A DNA stretch of 56,349 bases, from positions 1-56,349 of the forward strand of contig NZ_JAOPHT010000020.1 in the NCBI RefSeq assembly GCF_025515305.1, read 5' to 3'. The notes under the pieces were generated by a model. It did no database searches. It was not told the origin of the DNA and saw only the letters and a program-made list of their open reading frames with translations. Positions within the stretch are counted from its first letter, which is position 1, and each line of letters starts with the position of its first letter. The stretch is from Roseicyclus sediminis. Lineage in GTDB: Bacteria; Pseudomonadota; Alphaproteobacteria; Rhodobacterales; Rhodobacteraceae. Shown here piece after piece: positions 8,336 to 15,851 of the stretch. Position numbers and translations under genes: made by a program.

Positions 8336-8358
8336 TCGGTGGAACCGACAGTATCGGT
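8336..8358. promoter_or_regulatory. Overlapping TCGGT/ACCGA inverted repeats before the efflux operon
   Basis: Three half-sites alternate: TCGGT (8336-8340), ACCGA (8344-8348) and TCGGT (8354-8358), giving two overlapping dyads with 3- and 5-base spacers, 24-46 bases before the fusion-protein start. This resembles TetR-type operators, but the regulator is not identified. Confidence 0.35.
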
Positions 8359-8500
8359 AGCAATTCGGAAAGTCCGATCAGATTCAGCCGGGCCGCGACA
8401 ATGACGCCGCCGAGCCGCGAACCGATCAGGTTCGAGATACCTGCCGCAGGCGCGACCGGCGGAGCGGGGCCGATCCAGCATGATGGTGCAAGTCCCCCTT

Positions 8501-9001
8501 TCACCCCGCGGCGTGGCCCTGCGCCGCCAGGAAAGCCGCGCGCAACTTGTCCTCGTCGGCGTGCCTCGGCTTTCTGCGCGGGAGCCCGCCGTGCCCGGCC
8601 AGGGGCTCGACGATCCGGCCGGAACCGACGCTGCGCGCGAGAATGAAAGGGGCGGCACGACCCGGCGACACGACCTGCGCCCCTTCCTTCGCGAAATCGT
8701 CGCGGATGCCGAAATCGCCGAGCGCGCCCGTGATGAAACCCGCCGTCGCCCCTGCGGCAAGCCCAGGCAGCGGATGCAGGAACAAAACCCCGATCAGCAG
8801 CCCCCAGAACGACCCCGCGGCGGACCCCACGACCCAGGGTTTCACCAACCCGTTCAGGCGGATGCGACCATGCTGATCCGCGGTGGCGACGACGGCATCG
8901 CCGATGTCGGCGTATTCGTCCCGCGACACCTGGAAGAGGTCGGCACGGGCGGCCTCCGCCGGGTCGACATTGTCGCAGCCAATGAGGCGAAGTTCGGGCA
9001 T
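8501..9001 (-). CDS. DUF1269 membrane protein
   Basis: A 166-residue protein with the DUF1269 layout: a soluble N-terminal part with DAVVATADQHGRIRLN, a central Gly-rich membrane hairpin (SAAGSFWGLLIGVLFLHPLPGLAAG), then a segment GDFGIRDDFAKEGAQVVSPGRAAPFIL. These motifs are characteristic; the family has no firm function and is common in stress-related clusters. It is oriented like the pump genes but separated from them by 188 bases that contain no other gene. The C-terminal 35 residues are more basic than usual for the family, though no frameshift is evident. Confidence 0.75.
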   Translation of the reverse strand: MPELRLIGCDNVDPAEAARADLFQVSRDEYADIGDAVVATADQHGRIRLNGLVKPWVVGSAAGSFWGLLIGVLFLHPLPGLAAGATAGFITGALGDFGIRDDFAKEGAQVVSPGRAAPFILARSVGSGRIVEPLAGHGGLPRRKPRHADEDKLRAAFLAAQGHAAG

Positions 9002-9052
9002 GTCAGAGGTCTCCGGACGGGGGAACCGCGAACGCGTCGAAGGCGCGGATCG

Positions 9053-9310
9053 TCAGGTTCCCGCGTCCAGCGCGTCGAACCATTCGCGGATGCTTCGTTC
9101 CAGCGCGCCGACGCACCTCCCATGGGCCTCGGCGTCGGCGATCTCGTCAGCGACCTCGGCGCGCAGCATCTCGTAGCGGCGCTCGATGTCATCGGCGCTC
9201 AACGCCTGGTCGGGGTGGAAGAGGTGGTGCTTCGCCTCCAGCCGGGCCTTCATCGCGTCGATGAGGTGCCCCAGCCGGTCCAGGCGCTCCCGGTCCTGTG
9301 TGTCGCTCAT
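9053..9310 (-). CDS. Small charged helical protein, unknown
   Basis: An 85-residue soluble protein rich in Glu, Asp, Arg and His, predicted to be almost fully helical. It starts MSDTQDRERLDRLGHLIDAMK and contains HHLFHPDQALSADDIERRY. No family was recognised. The ATG at 9308-9310 is preceded by a good purine-rich stretch (AAGGAGACACAC on the minus strand). It lies 51 bases before the DUF1269 gene in the same direction and is probably co-transcribed. The 176 bases upstream, to the cytochrome gene, show no further gene. Confidence 0.65.
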   Translation of the reverse strand: MSDTQDRERLDRLGHLIDAMKARLEAKHHLFHPDQALSADDIERRYEMLRAEVADEIADAEAHGRCVGALERSIREWFDALDAGT

Positions 9311-9486
9311 GTGTGTCTCCTTTCGCGGTCCGCCCCCAGGGCGGGGAAACATCAAATCAAGGGGGCCGGCCACGGACGGTGCATCCGCTACCGGTTCCCG
9401 AGCCTGCCCGAACGGGTGAAATGGCCAGCGCGCGGCGCTGGAGTGCGGGTCTCGGCGATCGGCGGGATAAAGCTCTGCCCCGGAGG

Positions 9487-10098
9487 TCATTCGGACAACT
9501 CGACGGTCAGGGGTTTGCGTCTGAACGACCACATCTCGCCGAGCCTCAGGCCGCCGGTGAAATGATGCACGAGAGCCAGGCCGGCATGACCGAACAGGTA
9601 TGCCCAGACCACATTGCCGAGCAGGCAGTGGACATCCATCAACACCGCGAGAACGCCGCTCTCCGCGTAGCCCACCTGTGGCGCGACAAGGTACATCGTA
9701 CCGCTGAGCGCCATGTAGCTTACGAGGAGCAGGCCAAGCCCGTGCACCGCAGCCGAAAGCGAGCCCTCGGGCTCGTAGGGCGGCAGTCGCAGCCGGCGCA
9801 GGGCCCGCCAGTGGGCGACGATATCGGCGCGCAGTGCGGCCAGCCGAACGCCGGAAACCCAGGGAAACAGACGCCCCGCATCGGTGCCGGCGATGCGCAG
9901 GATGACCACGGCCCAGAAAACCAATGCGAGGGCGAGCGCCAGGGCGCCGACGGTTTCGTGCATCTCGAAGGCGAGGTTCGCCGGGCGGTCCGCGCGCGGC
10001 ACCTGCATGAACAGGCTGGAGCCGACCTGCAGGATGACGGCGGCGGCAAGGGCGCCATGGGCGAGCCGCGTGCCGAGGCCATGGGGAGGAGTCTTCAT
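9487..10098 (-). CDS. Cytochrome b561/b6-type di-haem membrane protein
   Basis: A 203-residue inner-membrane cytochrome b with four main hydrophobic segments. Conserved His residues suited to haem binding occur in TRLAHGALAA (helix 1), FEMHETVGAL (helix 2), AAVHGLGLLL (helix 3) and FGHAGLALVHHF (helix 4). Cytochromes b561 of this type pass electrons across the membrane, in some cases scavenging superoxide or feeding periplasmic reductases. No obvious partner reductase is adjacent. It lies between the triple-repeat secreted protein and the small helical protein. The ATG at 10096-10098 follows a purine-rich AGGAGA on the minus strand. Confidence 0.85.
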   Translation of the reverse strand: MKTPPHGLGTRLAHGALAAAVILQVGSSLFMQVPRADRPANLAFEMHETVGALALALALVFWAVVILRIAGTDAGRLFPWVSGVRLAALRADIVAHWRALRRLRLPPYEPEGSLSAAVHGLGLLLVSYMALSGTMYLVAPQVGYAESGVLAVLMDVHCLLGNVVWAYLFGHAGLALVHHFTGGLRLGEMWSFRRKPLTVELSE

Positions 10099-10160
10099 GC
10101 TTTTTTTCTCCTGAGGGGCAGACTTTGATGACAGCGCCGGGACGCGCTGCCGGGCCGGGC

Positions 10161-10188
10161 GGGTGCGGGAGGTCGCCCTCCCGCACCC
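10161..10188. terminator. Perfect 12-base hairpin between two minus-strand genes
   Basis: Arms GGGTGCGGGAGG (10161-10172) and its exact complement (10177-10188) enclose a four-base loop, directly after the stop of the triple-repeat gene. There is no T run on either side, so it may act as a terminator, attenuator or mRNA-end stabiliser before the cytochrome gene. Confidence 0.5.
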
Positions 10189-10198
10189 GGGTCGGCGG

Positions 10199-10867
10199 TC
10201 ACATGGCGGCCATCGGGCTGATGTGTTCGATCATGCGGCCCGCGCCGTTGGGTTGCAGGATCAGGGCGACCTGGTCGCCCGCACGGAAGCCGCCGAGGAT
10301 CGCGCCGGCCTTGGCCGTCGCGTCAACATGGTAGACCGCACCGCCCGCAAGCGTGACGGTCCCGGCGCCCATGTCGATGCTCTCGATCACGCCGGTGACC
10401 TCTTCGGAAGCCGTGCCACCGATCGCACGTCCGAGATGCCGGCCCTGCTGTACGTCATAGGCGATGCGCACCATGTCGCCGGGACGGAAGCTCTCCATCG
10501 CGATGTTGGTCATTCCGTCGTCCGGGAAAGTGTAGGTCCTTCCGCCGGCCAGGGTGACGGTACGGGCCGCGGCGTTGATCGCCTCGACCCTCCCCACGTC
10601 ATGGAAGACGCTGGTTGAGCCGATGGCCTCGCCTCTGCGCATGCTGCCGGCCTGCGACCACTCGATATGGACGCTGTCGCCCGGCACGAATGCCGAGAGC
10701 CAGTTTGCGAACTCGCTGTCCCGGAAGTCATATGCGCTGCCGTCGCGGAGCGTGACGACATGGTTGCCCTGGTCGATCGTGAGGATTCGGCCAATGGCTG
10801 TATCGGCATTGGCGCCGCCTGCCGCGAGGACTGCGAACAGCGGCACGAAGAGGAGTTTCCGTTTCAT
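10199..10867 (-). CDS. Secreted protein of three DUF1344-like repeats
   Basis: A 222-residue exported protein with signal peptide MKRKLLFVPLFAVLAAGGANA. The mature chain is three tandem units of about 65 residues, each following the pattern G-I/V-I-x-x-I-(8)-VTL-x-x-G-x-x-Y-x-F/V ... F-x-P/A-G-D-x-V. The units begin GRILTIDQG, GRVEAINAA and GVIESIDMG, and their Gly-Asp turns read FVPGDSV, FRPGDMV and FRAGDQV. This is the small beta-barrel DUF1344/DUF5666-type fold, of unknown function, in the periplasm. Triplication within one chain is less usual. A copy of the regulator box lies 119-134 bases upstream, which links it to the two-component system. Confidence 0.75.
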   Translation of the reverse strand: MKRKLLFVPLFAVLAAGGANADTAIGRILTIDQGNHVVTLRDGSAYDFRDSEFANWLSAFVPGDSVHIEWSQAGSMRRGEAIGSTSVFHDVGRVEAINAAARTVTLAGGRTYTFPDDGMTNIAMESFRPGDMVRIAYDVQQGRHLGRAIGGTASEEVTGVIESIDMGAGTVTLAGGAVYHVDATAKAGAILGGFRAGDQVALILQPNGAGRMIEHISPMAAM

Positions 10868-10985
10868 TTCAAAGGTTCCTTGTGGCTTGTTGGCTTGTGC
10901 GCCGTCCCGCCCCGATCCGGGACCGGGGACCGCGCTGCCACGTCCACACCTTCCTGCGATCAGCTGACCCCGGCATGGCCATGCA

Positions 10986-11001
10986 TTTACAATTCCGTAA
11001 G
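10986..11001. promoter_or_regulatory. Putative response-regulator box 3 (TTTAC-N6-GTAAG)
   Basis: TTTAC-AATTCC-GTAAG has the same half-sites and spacer length as the boxes at 2669 and 4776. It lies in the 165-base gap before the triple-repeat gene. The match to the two boxes flanking the regulator genes makes a shared regulon likely. Confidence 0.45.
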
Positions 11002-11032
11002 GCCGCAGCGGACGTCGTGTCCCCGAGGGCGA

Positions 11033-11131
11033 TCAACGCCCCCCGAGACCAATCACGATGATGACAAGGTAGAGCAACCCGGCAAGCCGCGCCTTGCGCG
11101 CGAGGTCATGGGTCCATGTCCGCGGTGTCAT
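11033..11131 (-). pseudogene. N-terminal fragment of a DUF4386-type membrane protein
   Basis: A 32-codon frame beginning MTPRTWTHDLARKARLAG and continuing LLYLVIIVIGLGGR, then a stop. The ARKARLAGLLYLVIIVIGL segment is the typical first helix of DUF4386 proteins, which are normally over 200 residues. Nothing further of the family is recognisable between here and 10868, so this looks like a truncated relic. Alternatively it is a one-helix small membrane protein. It lies 26 bases downstream of the DMT exporter gene, in the same direction. Confidence 0.4.
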
Positions 11132-11157
11132 TCGGAAACGCCTTTCTGGAATGGCGA

Positions 11158-12057
11158 TCAGGCGGTCCTGGCCGGGCTCGCGACCCTGTGCACAGTGGCG
11201 AGTTCGGCGGCAGGGCGGTTCGCCCGCTGCCCTGCCCAGACGGATCCGAGGACGACGGCGGCCCCGAGGCTTTGCAGAGGCGACAGGGCCTGTCCGAGCA
11301 CTGCCCAGCCAAGCAGCACGGCGGTCACGGGGCTCATCATGCCGAGCATCGAGACGGCGCCTGGCTCGATCCGTGCAATACCCCGGAACCAGACCACGTA
11401 GCTGGCTGCAGCGCCGATAACGCCGAGCCATACCAGCCCGGCAAGGTTTGTCGCCGTCAGCGGCGGCAGCGCGGGTTCCATGATAAGAGCCAGCGGCAAG
11501 AGGATCAAACCTCCGGCCGTCAGCTGCCAGGCAGTGAAGCTGAGGGCCGAGACAGGCGGCTGCCATTTCCGGCTGAGGACCGTCCCCGCCGCCATGGACG
11601 CAGCGCCGCCCAATCCGGCGGCGATACCCACGGGGTCCAGTGCGGCGTCGGGTCCGATCAGCAGCAGCGCCACGCCCAGAACGCCGGTCGCGGCCGCGGC
11701 GACCGCGCCCGCCCGGATCGGCGTGCCGAGCCAACCGCGCGCCATCAGGATCACCATCATCGCCTGGAGCGAGCCCAGCGTGGCCGCGACCCCGCCGGGA
11801 AGCCTGTAGGCGGCCACGAACAGGAGTGCCCAGAACAGCGCGAAGTTTAGACCGCCGAGCAGGAAGGTGCGCCCGAGCCAGGCACGCGGGGGCAGGCACC
11901 GCGTGAGGGCAAGCAACAGCAGCCCGGCCGGCAAGGCGCGCAGCGCCGCCATCGTGATTGGGTAGCCCGCGGGCAGCGCCTCTGTCGTGACGAGATAGGT
12001 GCTGCCCCAGACCGCCGGGGCGAGCGCGGTGAGAACGATATCGGTGGTGCGTGACAT
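11158..12057 (-). CDS. EamA/DMT-family exporter
   Basis: A 299-residue inner-membrane protein with ten hydrophobic segments in two EamA halves. The first half contains PAVWGSTYLVTTEALP and the second YVVWFRGIARIEPGAVSMLGMMSPVTAVLLG, both family hallmarks (the latter split across a helix break). Members export amino acids, metabolites or drugs. The ATG at 12057 is chosen over one at 12114 because the hydrophobic first helix starts there. The minus-strand neighbours upstream are the P-loop kinase, DUF1127 peptide, FrnE and WrbA, but a 74-base gap suggests a separate promoter. Substrate unknown. Confidence 0.85.
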   Translation of the reverse strand: MSRTTDIVLTALAPAVWGSTYLVTTEALPAGYPITMAALRALPAGLLLLALTRCLPPRAWLGRTFLLGGLNFALFWALLFVAAYRLPGGVAATLGSLQAMMVILMARGWLGTPIRAGAVAAAATGVLGVALLLIGPDAALDPVGIAAGLGGAASMAAGTVLSRKWQPPVSALSFTAWQLTAGGLILLPLALIMEPALPPLTATNLAGLVWLGVIGAAASYVVWFRGIARIEPGAVSMLGMMSPVTAVLLGWAVLGQALSPLQSLGAAVVLGSVWAGQRANRPAAELATVHRVASPARTA

Positions 12058-12131
12058 GGCCTGTCTCGTTTTGGGAGGATGGGAGAAGGAAGGCGCGCAT
12101 TGCGGGCCCGGCATCGGCGGGTCAGGCCGCG

Positions 12132-12629
12132 TCAGCCGCTGGCCTCATGCCTGACGACGTTGAAGCCCTCGTCCCGTGTCGGTGCTACGAAGTGACTTGA
12201 GAACTGGCGAAACTGCGCCTCTGTCACTGCGAATGGGTGGTCGCCCTGGCTGTTGCGTGCGCGCAGCCTTGCGAGGCAGACCTCGTCCGGCGCGTCCAGC
12301 TGATGAAGCTGATCCGCGGCAGTCGTATTTGCCAGGATGCCGCGCATCCACCGCCGCTGTTCGACGGTGTTCGCCGGAAAATCGAGGACGATCGACGCTC
12401 CCGCGTTCAACACGGCGGCGACATGGGGTGCCATGATCCGCCGCAGTTTGGAGGAACACCGGACATAGTCGGGCAAGGATACCAGCTCGTCGGCGAAGAG
12501 CGCGTTCAGCCAGTCGTCCTCGGCGATCAGGACGGTCCCGGGCGCGCTGGCAAGGCTGGCCGCGAGTGTCGATTTTCCCGCGGCAATCTTTCCGCACAAC
12601 ATGTGAAGGGTCGGCGCCGTGTCGAGCAT
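12132..12629 (-). CDS. P-loop kinase-like ATPase (zeta-toxin/chloramphenicol-kinase type)
   Basis: A 165-residue soluble protein with Walker A LCGKIAAGKSTLAA near residues 11-24, an acidic EDDWLN segment after the first beta-alpha unit, and the phrase SIVLDFPANTVEQRRWMR that matches small ATP-binding kinases of COG0645 and related families. A lid-like Arg segment ARLRARNSQGDHPF follows. Such proteins phosphorylate small molecules or nucleotides; the substrate is unknown. There is no antitoxin-like partner next to it, so a toxin role is not supported. ATG at 12627-12629 follows a GAGG ribosome site. Confidence 0.7.
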   Translation of the reverse strand: MLDTAPTLHMLCGKIAAGKSTLAASLASAPGTVLIAEDDWLNALFADELVSLPDYVRCSSKLRRIMAPHVAAVLNAGASIVLDFPANTVEQRRWMRGILANTTAADQLHQLDAPDEVCLARLRARNSQGDHPFAVTEAQFRQFSSHFVAPTRDEGFNVVRHEASG

Positions 12630-12651
12630 GATGGACCTCGGATGCTTTGGC

Positions 12652-12801
12652 TCACCAGAGCGGGTGGATGGGCAAACGCGGGCGGTCCGGCCAGGGATCG
12701 AGGCCGATGTCGCGCATCAGGTGCGGGGACAGGTCGCGGGGCACGCCGCGCGGAATGCGGTGGCGGTGCCGGGCACCTGTGCGGAGGAACGGGAGGGTCA
12801 T
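12652..12801 (-). CDS. Small DUF1127-type peptide
   Basis: A 49-residue basic peptide whose centre, DLSPHLMRDIGLDPWP, matches the conserved LS.H.LRDIGL motif of DUF1127 proteins. In alphaproteobacteria such peptides can bind RNA and affect phosphate and carbon metabolism; whether this short, Pro/Arg-rich member does so is unknown. It sits 11 bases after the FrnE gene and 22 bases before the P-loop kinase gene on the same strand, so it is likely part of the wrbA-frnE transcript. Confidence 0.6.
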   Translation of the reverse strand: MTLPFLRTGARHRHRIPRGVPRDLSPHLMRDIGLDPWPDRPRLPIHPLW

Positions 12802-12812
12802 GGCGTTTCCTT

Positions 12813-13451
12813 TCAGGCGACGAGGCGGAGGGCGGCGCGCAGCTGCGCGGCCAGATCCTCGCGCGGTCCGTTGACGAGGCGGGCGCCGGTCTCGCGGACG
12901 ATGAGGGTCGGGATGGAACGGACCTGGAGCGTGCGGGCGTGTTGCCGGTCGGCCTCGACGGCGCGCAGGGTGGCGGGATCGTCGAAGGCCTCGGCGAAGG
13001 CCGCGGCCTCGAAGCCCAGTTCCCGCGCGGCGTGCAGCACGACCTGCGCGTCCGCGATGTTCCGCGCCTCCGTCAGATGCGCCTGCTGCAGGCGGTCGAA
13101 CATGTCCCAGTGGGCGGCCTGCCCGCCGAGCCGCTCCGCAGCCTTGCAGCCCAGCGCGGCGGTCATGCCGTGGGGGTAGTCGAAGGGCGCTACCCGCATG
13201 GCGTCGATGTCGACCCGTTCGGGCCGGTCGCTGACCTGCCGGCAAACGGCCCAGTGGCCCAGGATGGTCTCGCGGGCGTCCTCGGGCGTGCCCCAGCGGT
13301 CGGCCATCTCCGCTGGGCTGGCCTGCAGCACGAAGGTGCGGTGCCGGATGTCGAGGTCGAACTCCGCCGCCAGATCGCGCATCCGCGACGAGATGTTGAA
13401 GCACCAGCAGCAGACGACGTCGTGGAAGAAGTCGATGGTGAGGGAGGCCAT
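12813..13451 (-). CDS. DsbA-family oxidoreductase (FrnE/2-hydroxychromene isomerase-like)
   Basis: A 212-residue thioredoxin-fold protein without a signal peptide. The redox motif is CCWC (CxxC) in FFHDVVCCWCF near residues 8-18. The segment later in the chain RSIPTLIVRETG carries the cis-Pro loop typical of DsbA folds. The helical insertion with a GMTAALGCKAAERLGG stretch fits FrnE-like proteins, which are cytoplasmic dithiol oxidoreductases linked to oxidative stress. ATG at 13449-13451 overlaps the WrbA stop as ATGA, so the two redox proteins are made together. Length is normal for the family. Confidence 0.8.
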   Translation of the reverse strand: MASLTIDFFHDVVCCWCFNISSRMRDLAAEFDLDIRHRTFVLQASPAEMADRWGTPEDARETILGHWAVCRQVSDRPERVDIDAMRVAPFDYPHGMTAALGCKAAERLGGQAAHWDMFDRLQQAHLTEARNIADAQVVLHAARELGFEAAAFAEAFDDPATLRAVEADRQHARTLQVRSIPTLIVRETGARLVNGPREDLAAQLRAALRLVA

Positions 13452-14074
13452 CACGCGGCCTCCTCTTGCAGCGACGCGCCGGCCAGCCGCGCGGCGATCC
13501 GCGCCACATGCGCGCCCTGGAACCGCGCGCCGGCGAGGTCGGTCTCGGTCGGCGCGCGGGATCCGTCGGCGCCGGCGATCGTGCCCGCGCCATAGGGTGC
13601 GCCGCCGACGATGCCCTCGGCGGTCGTCTGGCCGGCAAAGGTGTACGGCATTCCGGCAATGAGCATCCCGAAGTGCTGGAGCGGGATCTGGGTGGACAGC
13701 AGCGTTGCCTCGTGGCCACCATGCTGCGAACCGGTCGAGGCGAAGACGGCGGCGACCTTGCCGACCAGCGCATTCCGCGCCCAGAGGCCCCCTGCCTGGT
13801 CGAGGAAGGACTTCATCTGCCCGGCCATCATGCCGAAGAGCGTGGGCGTGCCGAAGATGATCGCGTCGTAGTCTTCCAGGTTGACCGGGGACGCGACGGG
13901 CGTGTCGTCGGCAAGGAAGCCGGCCTTCTGACGGATTTCCTCGGGCACGGTTTCGGGCACGCGCCGCAGGTCGACGTGGGTGCCGGGGACGCTGCGGGCG
14001 CCTTCGGCCTCGGCCTCGGCAAGCGCGCGGACATGGCCATAGCTGGAATAGTAGAGAACGAGAACGCGGGTCAT
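13451..14074 (-). CDS. wrbA: NAD(P)H:quinone oxidoreductase, WrbA type
   Basis: A 207-residue flavodoxin-like enzyme that reduces quinones by two electrons using NAD(P)H and FMN. The phosphate-binding loop is [14 protein letters not shown], and the FMN-binding region includes [20 protein letters not shown] and [17 protein letters not shown], both diagnostic of WrbA. Length matches the family (about 200). It is the first gene of a short minus-strand operon with the FrnE-type protein. A LysR gene on the same strand ends 107 bases upstream, so the regulator could control it, although co-orientation rather than divergence makes that uncertain. Confidence 0.92.
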   Translation of the reverse strand: MTRVLVLYYSSYGHVRALAEAEAEGARSVPGTHVDLRRVPETVPEEIRQKAGFLADDTPVASPVNLEDYDAIIFGTPTLFGMMAGQMKSFLDQAGGLWARNALVGKVAAVFASTGSQHGGHEATLLSTQIPLQHFGMLIAGMPYTFAGQTTAEGIVGGAPYGAGTIAGADGSRAPTETDLAGARFQGAHVARIAARLAGASLQEEAA

Positions 14075-14180
14075 GGGATCCTCTCGGGGCTTTGGTTTCC
14101 TTGCCTGAGAGGATGGGGGATGCGGCGCCGGCGAATAACCGGCCCACTGTCACTTCATTCTTTACGTGGGTTGAAGAATG

Positions 14181-15068
14181 TCAGGGCTGAAGGGCGGCGC
14201 GCAGGTGGTCGAGAAAGGCAGTCACCTTTGCGTCCATGCCCAACCGCGAGGCCGTCACAGCGAAGATTTCCGGCGCTGGAAGCTCCCAGTCGGGCAGAAC
14301 CCGGACAAGCGCCCCCCGCGCCTCGGCCTCGTTCGAGACGAAGTCCGGCAGGGTGCCGATGCCTTGTCCTGCGATAAGCAGGTCGCGCAGCACGAGACTG
14401 TTGCCGACGCGCACGGTCGTATCGAGGTCGATAGTCGTGCTGCCCAAGGGACCGTGCAGCGCCCAGGAGGCCAGGTGATCCGCGAGCAGGAAGCCGATGA
14501 CCTTGTGTTTGGAGATGTCCTCGGGGCTTTGCGGGACACCCGCACGCGCCAGGTACGCGGGAGCTGCAAACACCCGTTGCCGCATGGTGCCGATCTTGCT
14601 GGCGACCAGAGCCGAGTCCGGCATCGCGGCCCGGATACGGATCGAGACGTCGAACCCGCCCTCGACCATGTCCACGACGCGATCGTCCATAGAAAGCGTC
14701 AGGCGAAGATCGGGATAGGCTTCAAGAAACCCCGGCAACATCGGCGCGATGACCGTTTGCCCGAAGGAACTCGATGCGTTGACCTTCAGGTGTCCCCGCA
14801 CCGCGCCGGCGCCGTCGCGGATGCGCGTCTCGACCTGCGCCACCGCGTCGAGGATTCCCGCCGCTTCGTCATAATAGAGCCGCCCGGCATCGGTCAGCGA
14901 CATAGAGCGCGTCGTGCGCGTGAGCAGGGTGGTCCCGAGGCTTTGCTCGAGCAGCTTGATCTCGCGGCTCAGCAGCGCAGGCGACACACCGAGATCGTCG
15001 GCCGCAGCGGCAAAGCTGCCGCGTTCGACGATGCGGCGGAAGGCTTGCATGACAGAGAGCTTGTCCAT
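14181..15068 (-). CDS. LysR-family transcriptional regulator
   Basis: A 295-residue LysR regulator. The N-terminal helix-turn-helix covers about residues 1-60 with MQAFRRIVERGSFAAAADD and SPALLSREIKLLEQSLG; the rest is a substrate-binding-like effector domain with VRGHLKVNASSSFGQ at its start. It resembles the CrgA-like branch. The start ATG is at 15066-15068. Possible target is the wrbA unit directly downstream on the same strand. The effector is unknown. Confidence 0.88.
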   Translation of the reverse strand: MDKLSVMQAFRRIVERGSFAAAADDLGVSPALLSREIKLLEQSLGTTLLTRTTRSMSLTDAGRLYYDEAAGILDAVAQVETRIRDGAGAVRGHLKVNASSSFGQTVIAPMLPGFLEAYPDLRLTLSMDDRVVDMVEGGFDVSIRIRAAMPDSALVASKIGTMRQRVFAAPAYLARAGVPQSPEDISKHKVIGFLLADHLASWALHGPLGSTTIDLDTTVRVGNSLVLRDLLIAGQGIGTLPDFVSNEAEARGALVRVLPDWELPAPEIFAVTASRLGMDAKVTAFLDHLRAALQP

Positions 15069-15152
15069 TCTTCTGGTTCGCCCCTCGTGGGACCGGTCCT
15101 TGTGCGCCTCGAGCGCCTCAAACCTAGCACAGGCACGAGACGGTGCGAACGG

Positions 15153-15275
15153 ATGGTCGACCTGGACCCGGCGCGCGACGACGTCCGCGACTACCGTATG
15201 GACCGGATCAGCCGACCCGAAGTCTTCGACGGCGCGGCATTCCGATCGGGGAATGTCCGGGTTTCGTGCAGGATC
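15153..15275 (+). pseudogene. Possible remnant of a WYL-type regulator C-terminus
   Basis: In the 242 bases between the LysR gene and the next gene, one plus-strand frame reads MVDLDPARDDVRDYRMDRIS followed by PEVFDGAAF. The pattern D..R.YR.DRI....V...AF is reminiscent of WYL-domain proteins, where it forms part of the ligand-binding fold. There is no start signal, no helix-turn-helix and no upstream frame, so if real it is a relic. The match is weak and could be chance. Confidence 0.22.
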
Positions 15276-15310
15276 AGACGCTCCAACGCGCCCTCAGGCC
15301 TTTCCAGGTA

Positions 15311-15628
15311 TCAGGTCCAGGCAATGGCGGTTCCGATCACGACAAGGCCGATACCTACCAGTTCTCGTCGTGAATAGGTTTCATCGAAGTGGAGAAGAGA
15401 CAGAGCCCCGAGAAAGACCACTTCGGCCCCCAGAATGCCGACATATATCAGTCCGAGCCGCTCCTGCCTGAGTGCGAAGACCTCGAACGCCCCCGCAGTA
15501 AGCAGGGCGGCTGCGATGATTAGTGCAAGCCCCACGCTTGGCAGCTCGGCCCATGACTTCATCGCAACCATCGCTATACAATAGAAAAAGGCCGATATCA
15601 GGGCGAGTAACGCTACGGATTGAAACAT
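15311..15628 (-). CDS. Small four-helix membrane protein (SMR/EamA-like half)
   Basis: A 105-residue protein with four hydrophobic segments, beginning MFQSVALLALISAFFYCIAM and containing FEVFALRQERLGLIYVGIL and FDETYSRRELVGIGLVVIG. The last phrase (F-E/D-E-x-x-S-x-x-x-x-x-G-I-x-L-I-x-x-G) is shared by small multidrug resistance and EamA half-transporters. Such proteins work as dimers exporting cations or lipids; the substrate here is unknown. The membrane Glu expected in helix 1 of true SMR drug exporters is not evident, so the drug-export role is doubtful. The 223 bases upstream (15629-15851) hold no recognisable gene. Confidence 0.7.
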   Translation of the reverse strand: MFQSVALLALISAFFYCIAMVAMKSWAELPSVGLALIIAAALLTAGAFEVFALRQERLGLIYVGILGAEVVFLGALSLLHFDETYSRRELVGIGLVVIGTAIAWT

Positions 15629-15851
15629 CTCGATGCTTCCGGGAACTGGAGATCCAGGGAAGAGGCGCCAAAAGGGCGATCATGGCGCCTCTGAGTTTTG
15701 GAATTCGGTTGTCGCAGGAGACCAGCGTGAACGCCGGCAGACGTCGATCTGAATGTGTGGCCCCAATCCCTTTCGACGAAGCCGGCCGTCAGGTCGCCCC
15801 CCGCCCTGTCCGCAGATTTTCGTCTCAGGTCGCATGGGGACCGCAGTGTGA

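Noticed and set aside
12132-12629. P-loop kinase as a zeta-type toxin
   Set aside because: No antitoxin-like gene adjoins it, and its neighbours are a DUF1127 peptide and a DMT exporter.
14178-15377. Long plus-strand open frame of about 400 codons across the LysR gene
   Set aside because: It is the antisense shadow of the LysR coding sequence, rich in Arg/Gly/Ala, with no start signal; only its last part outside the LysR gene was considered as a weak relic.
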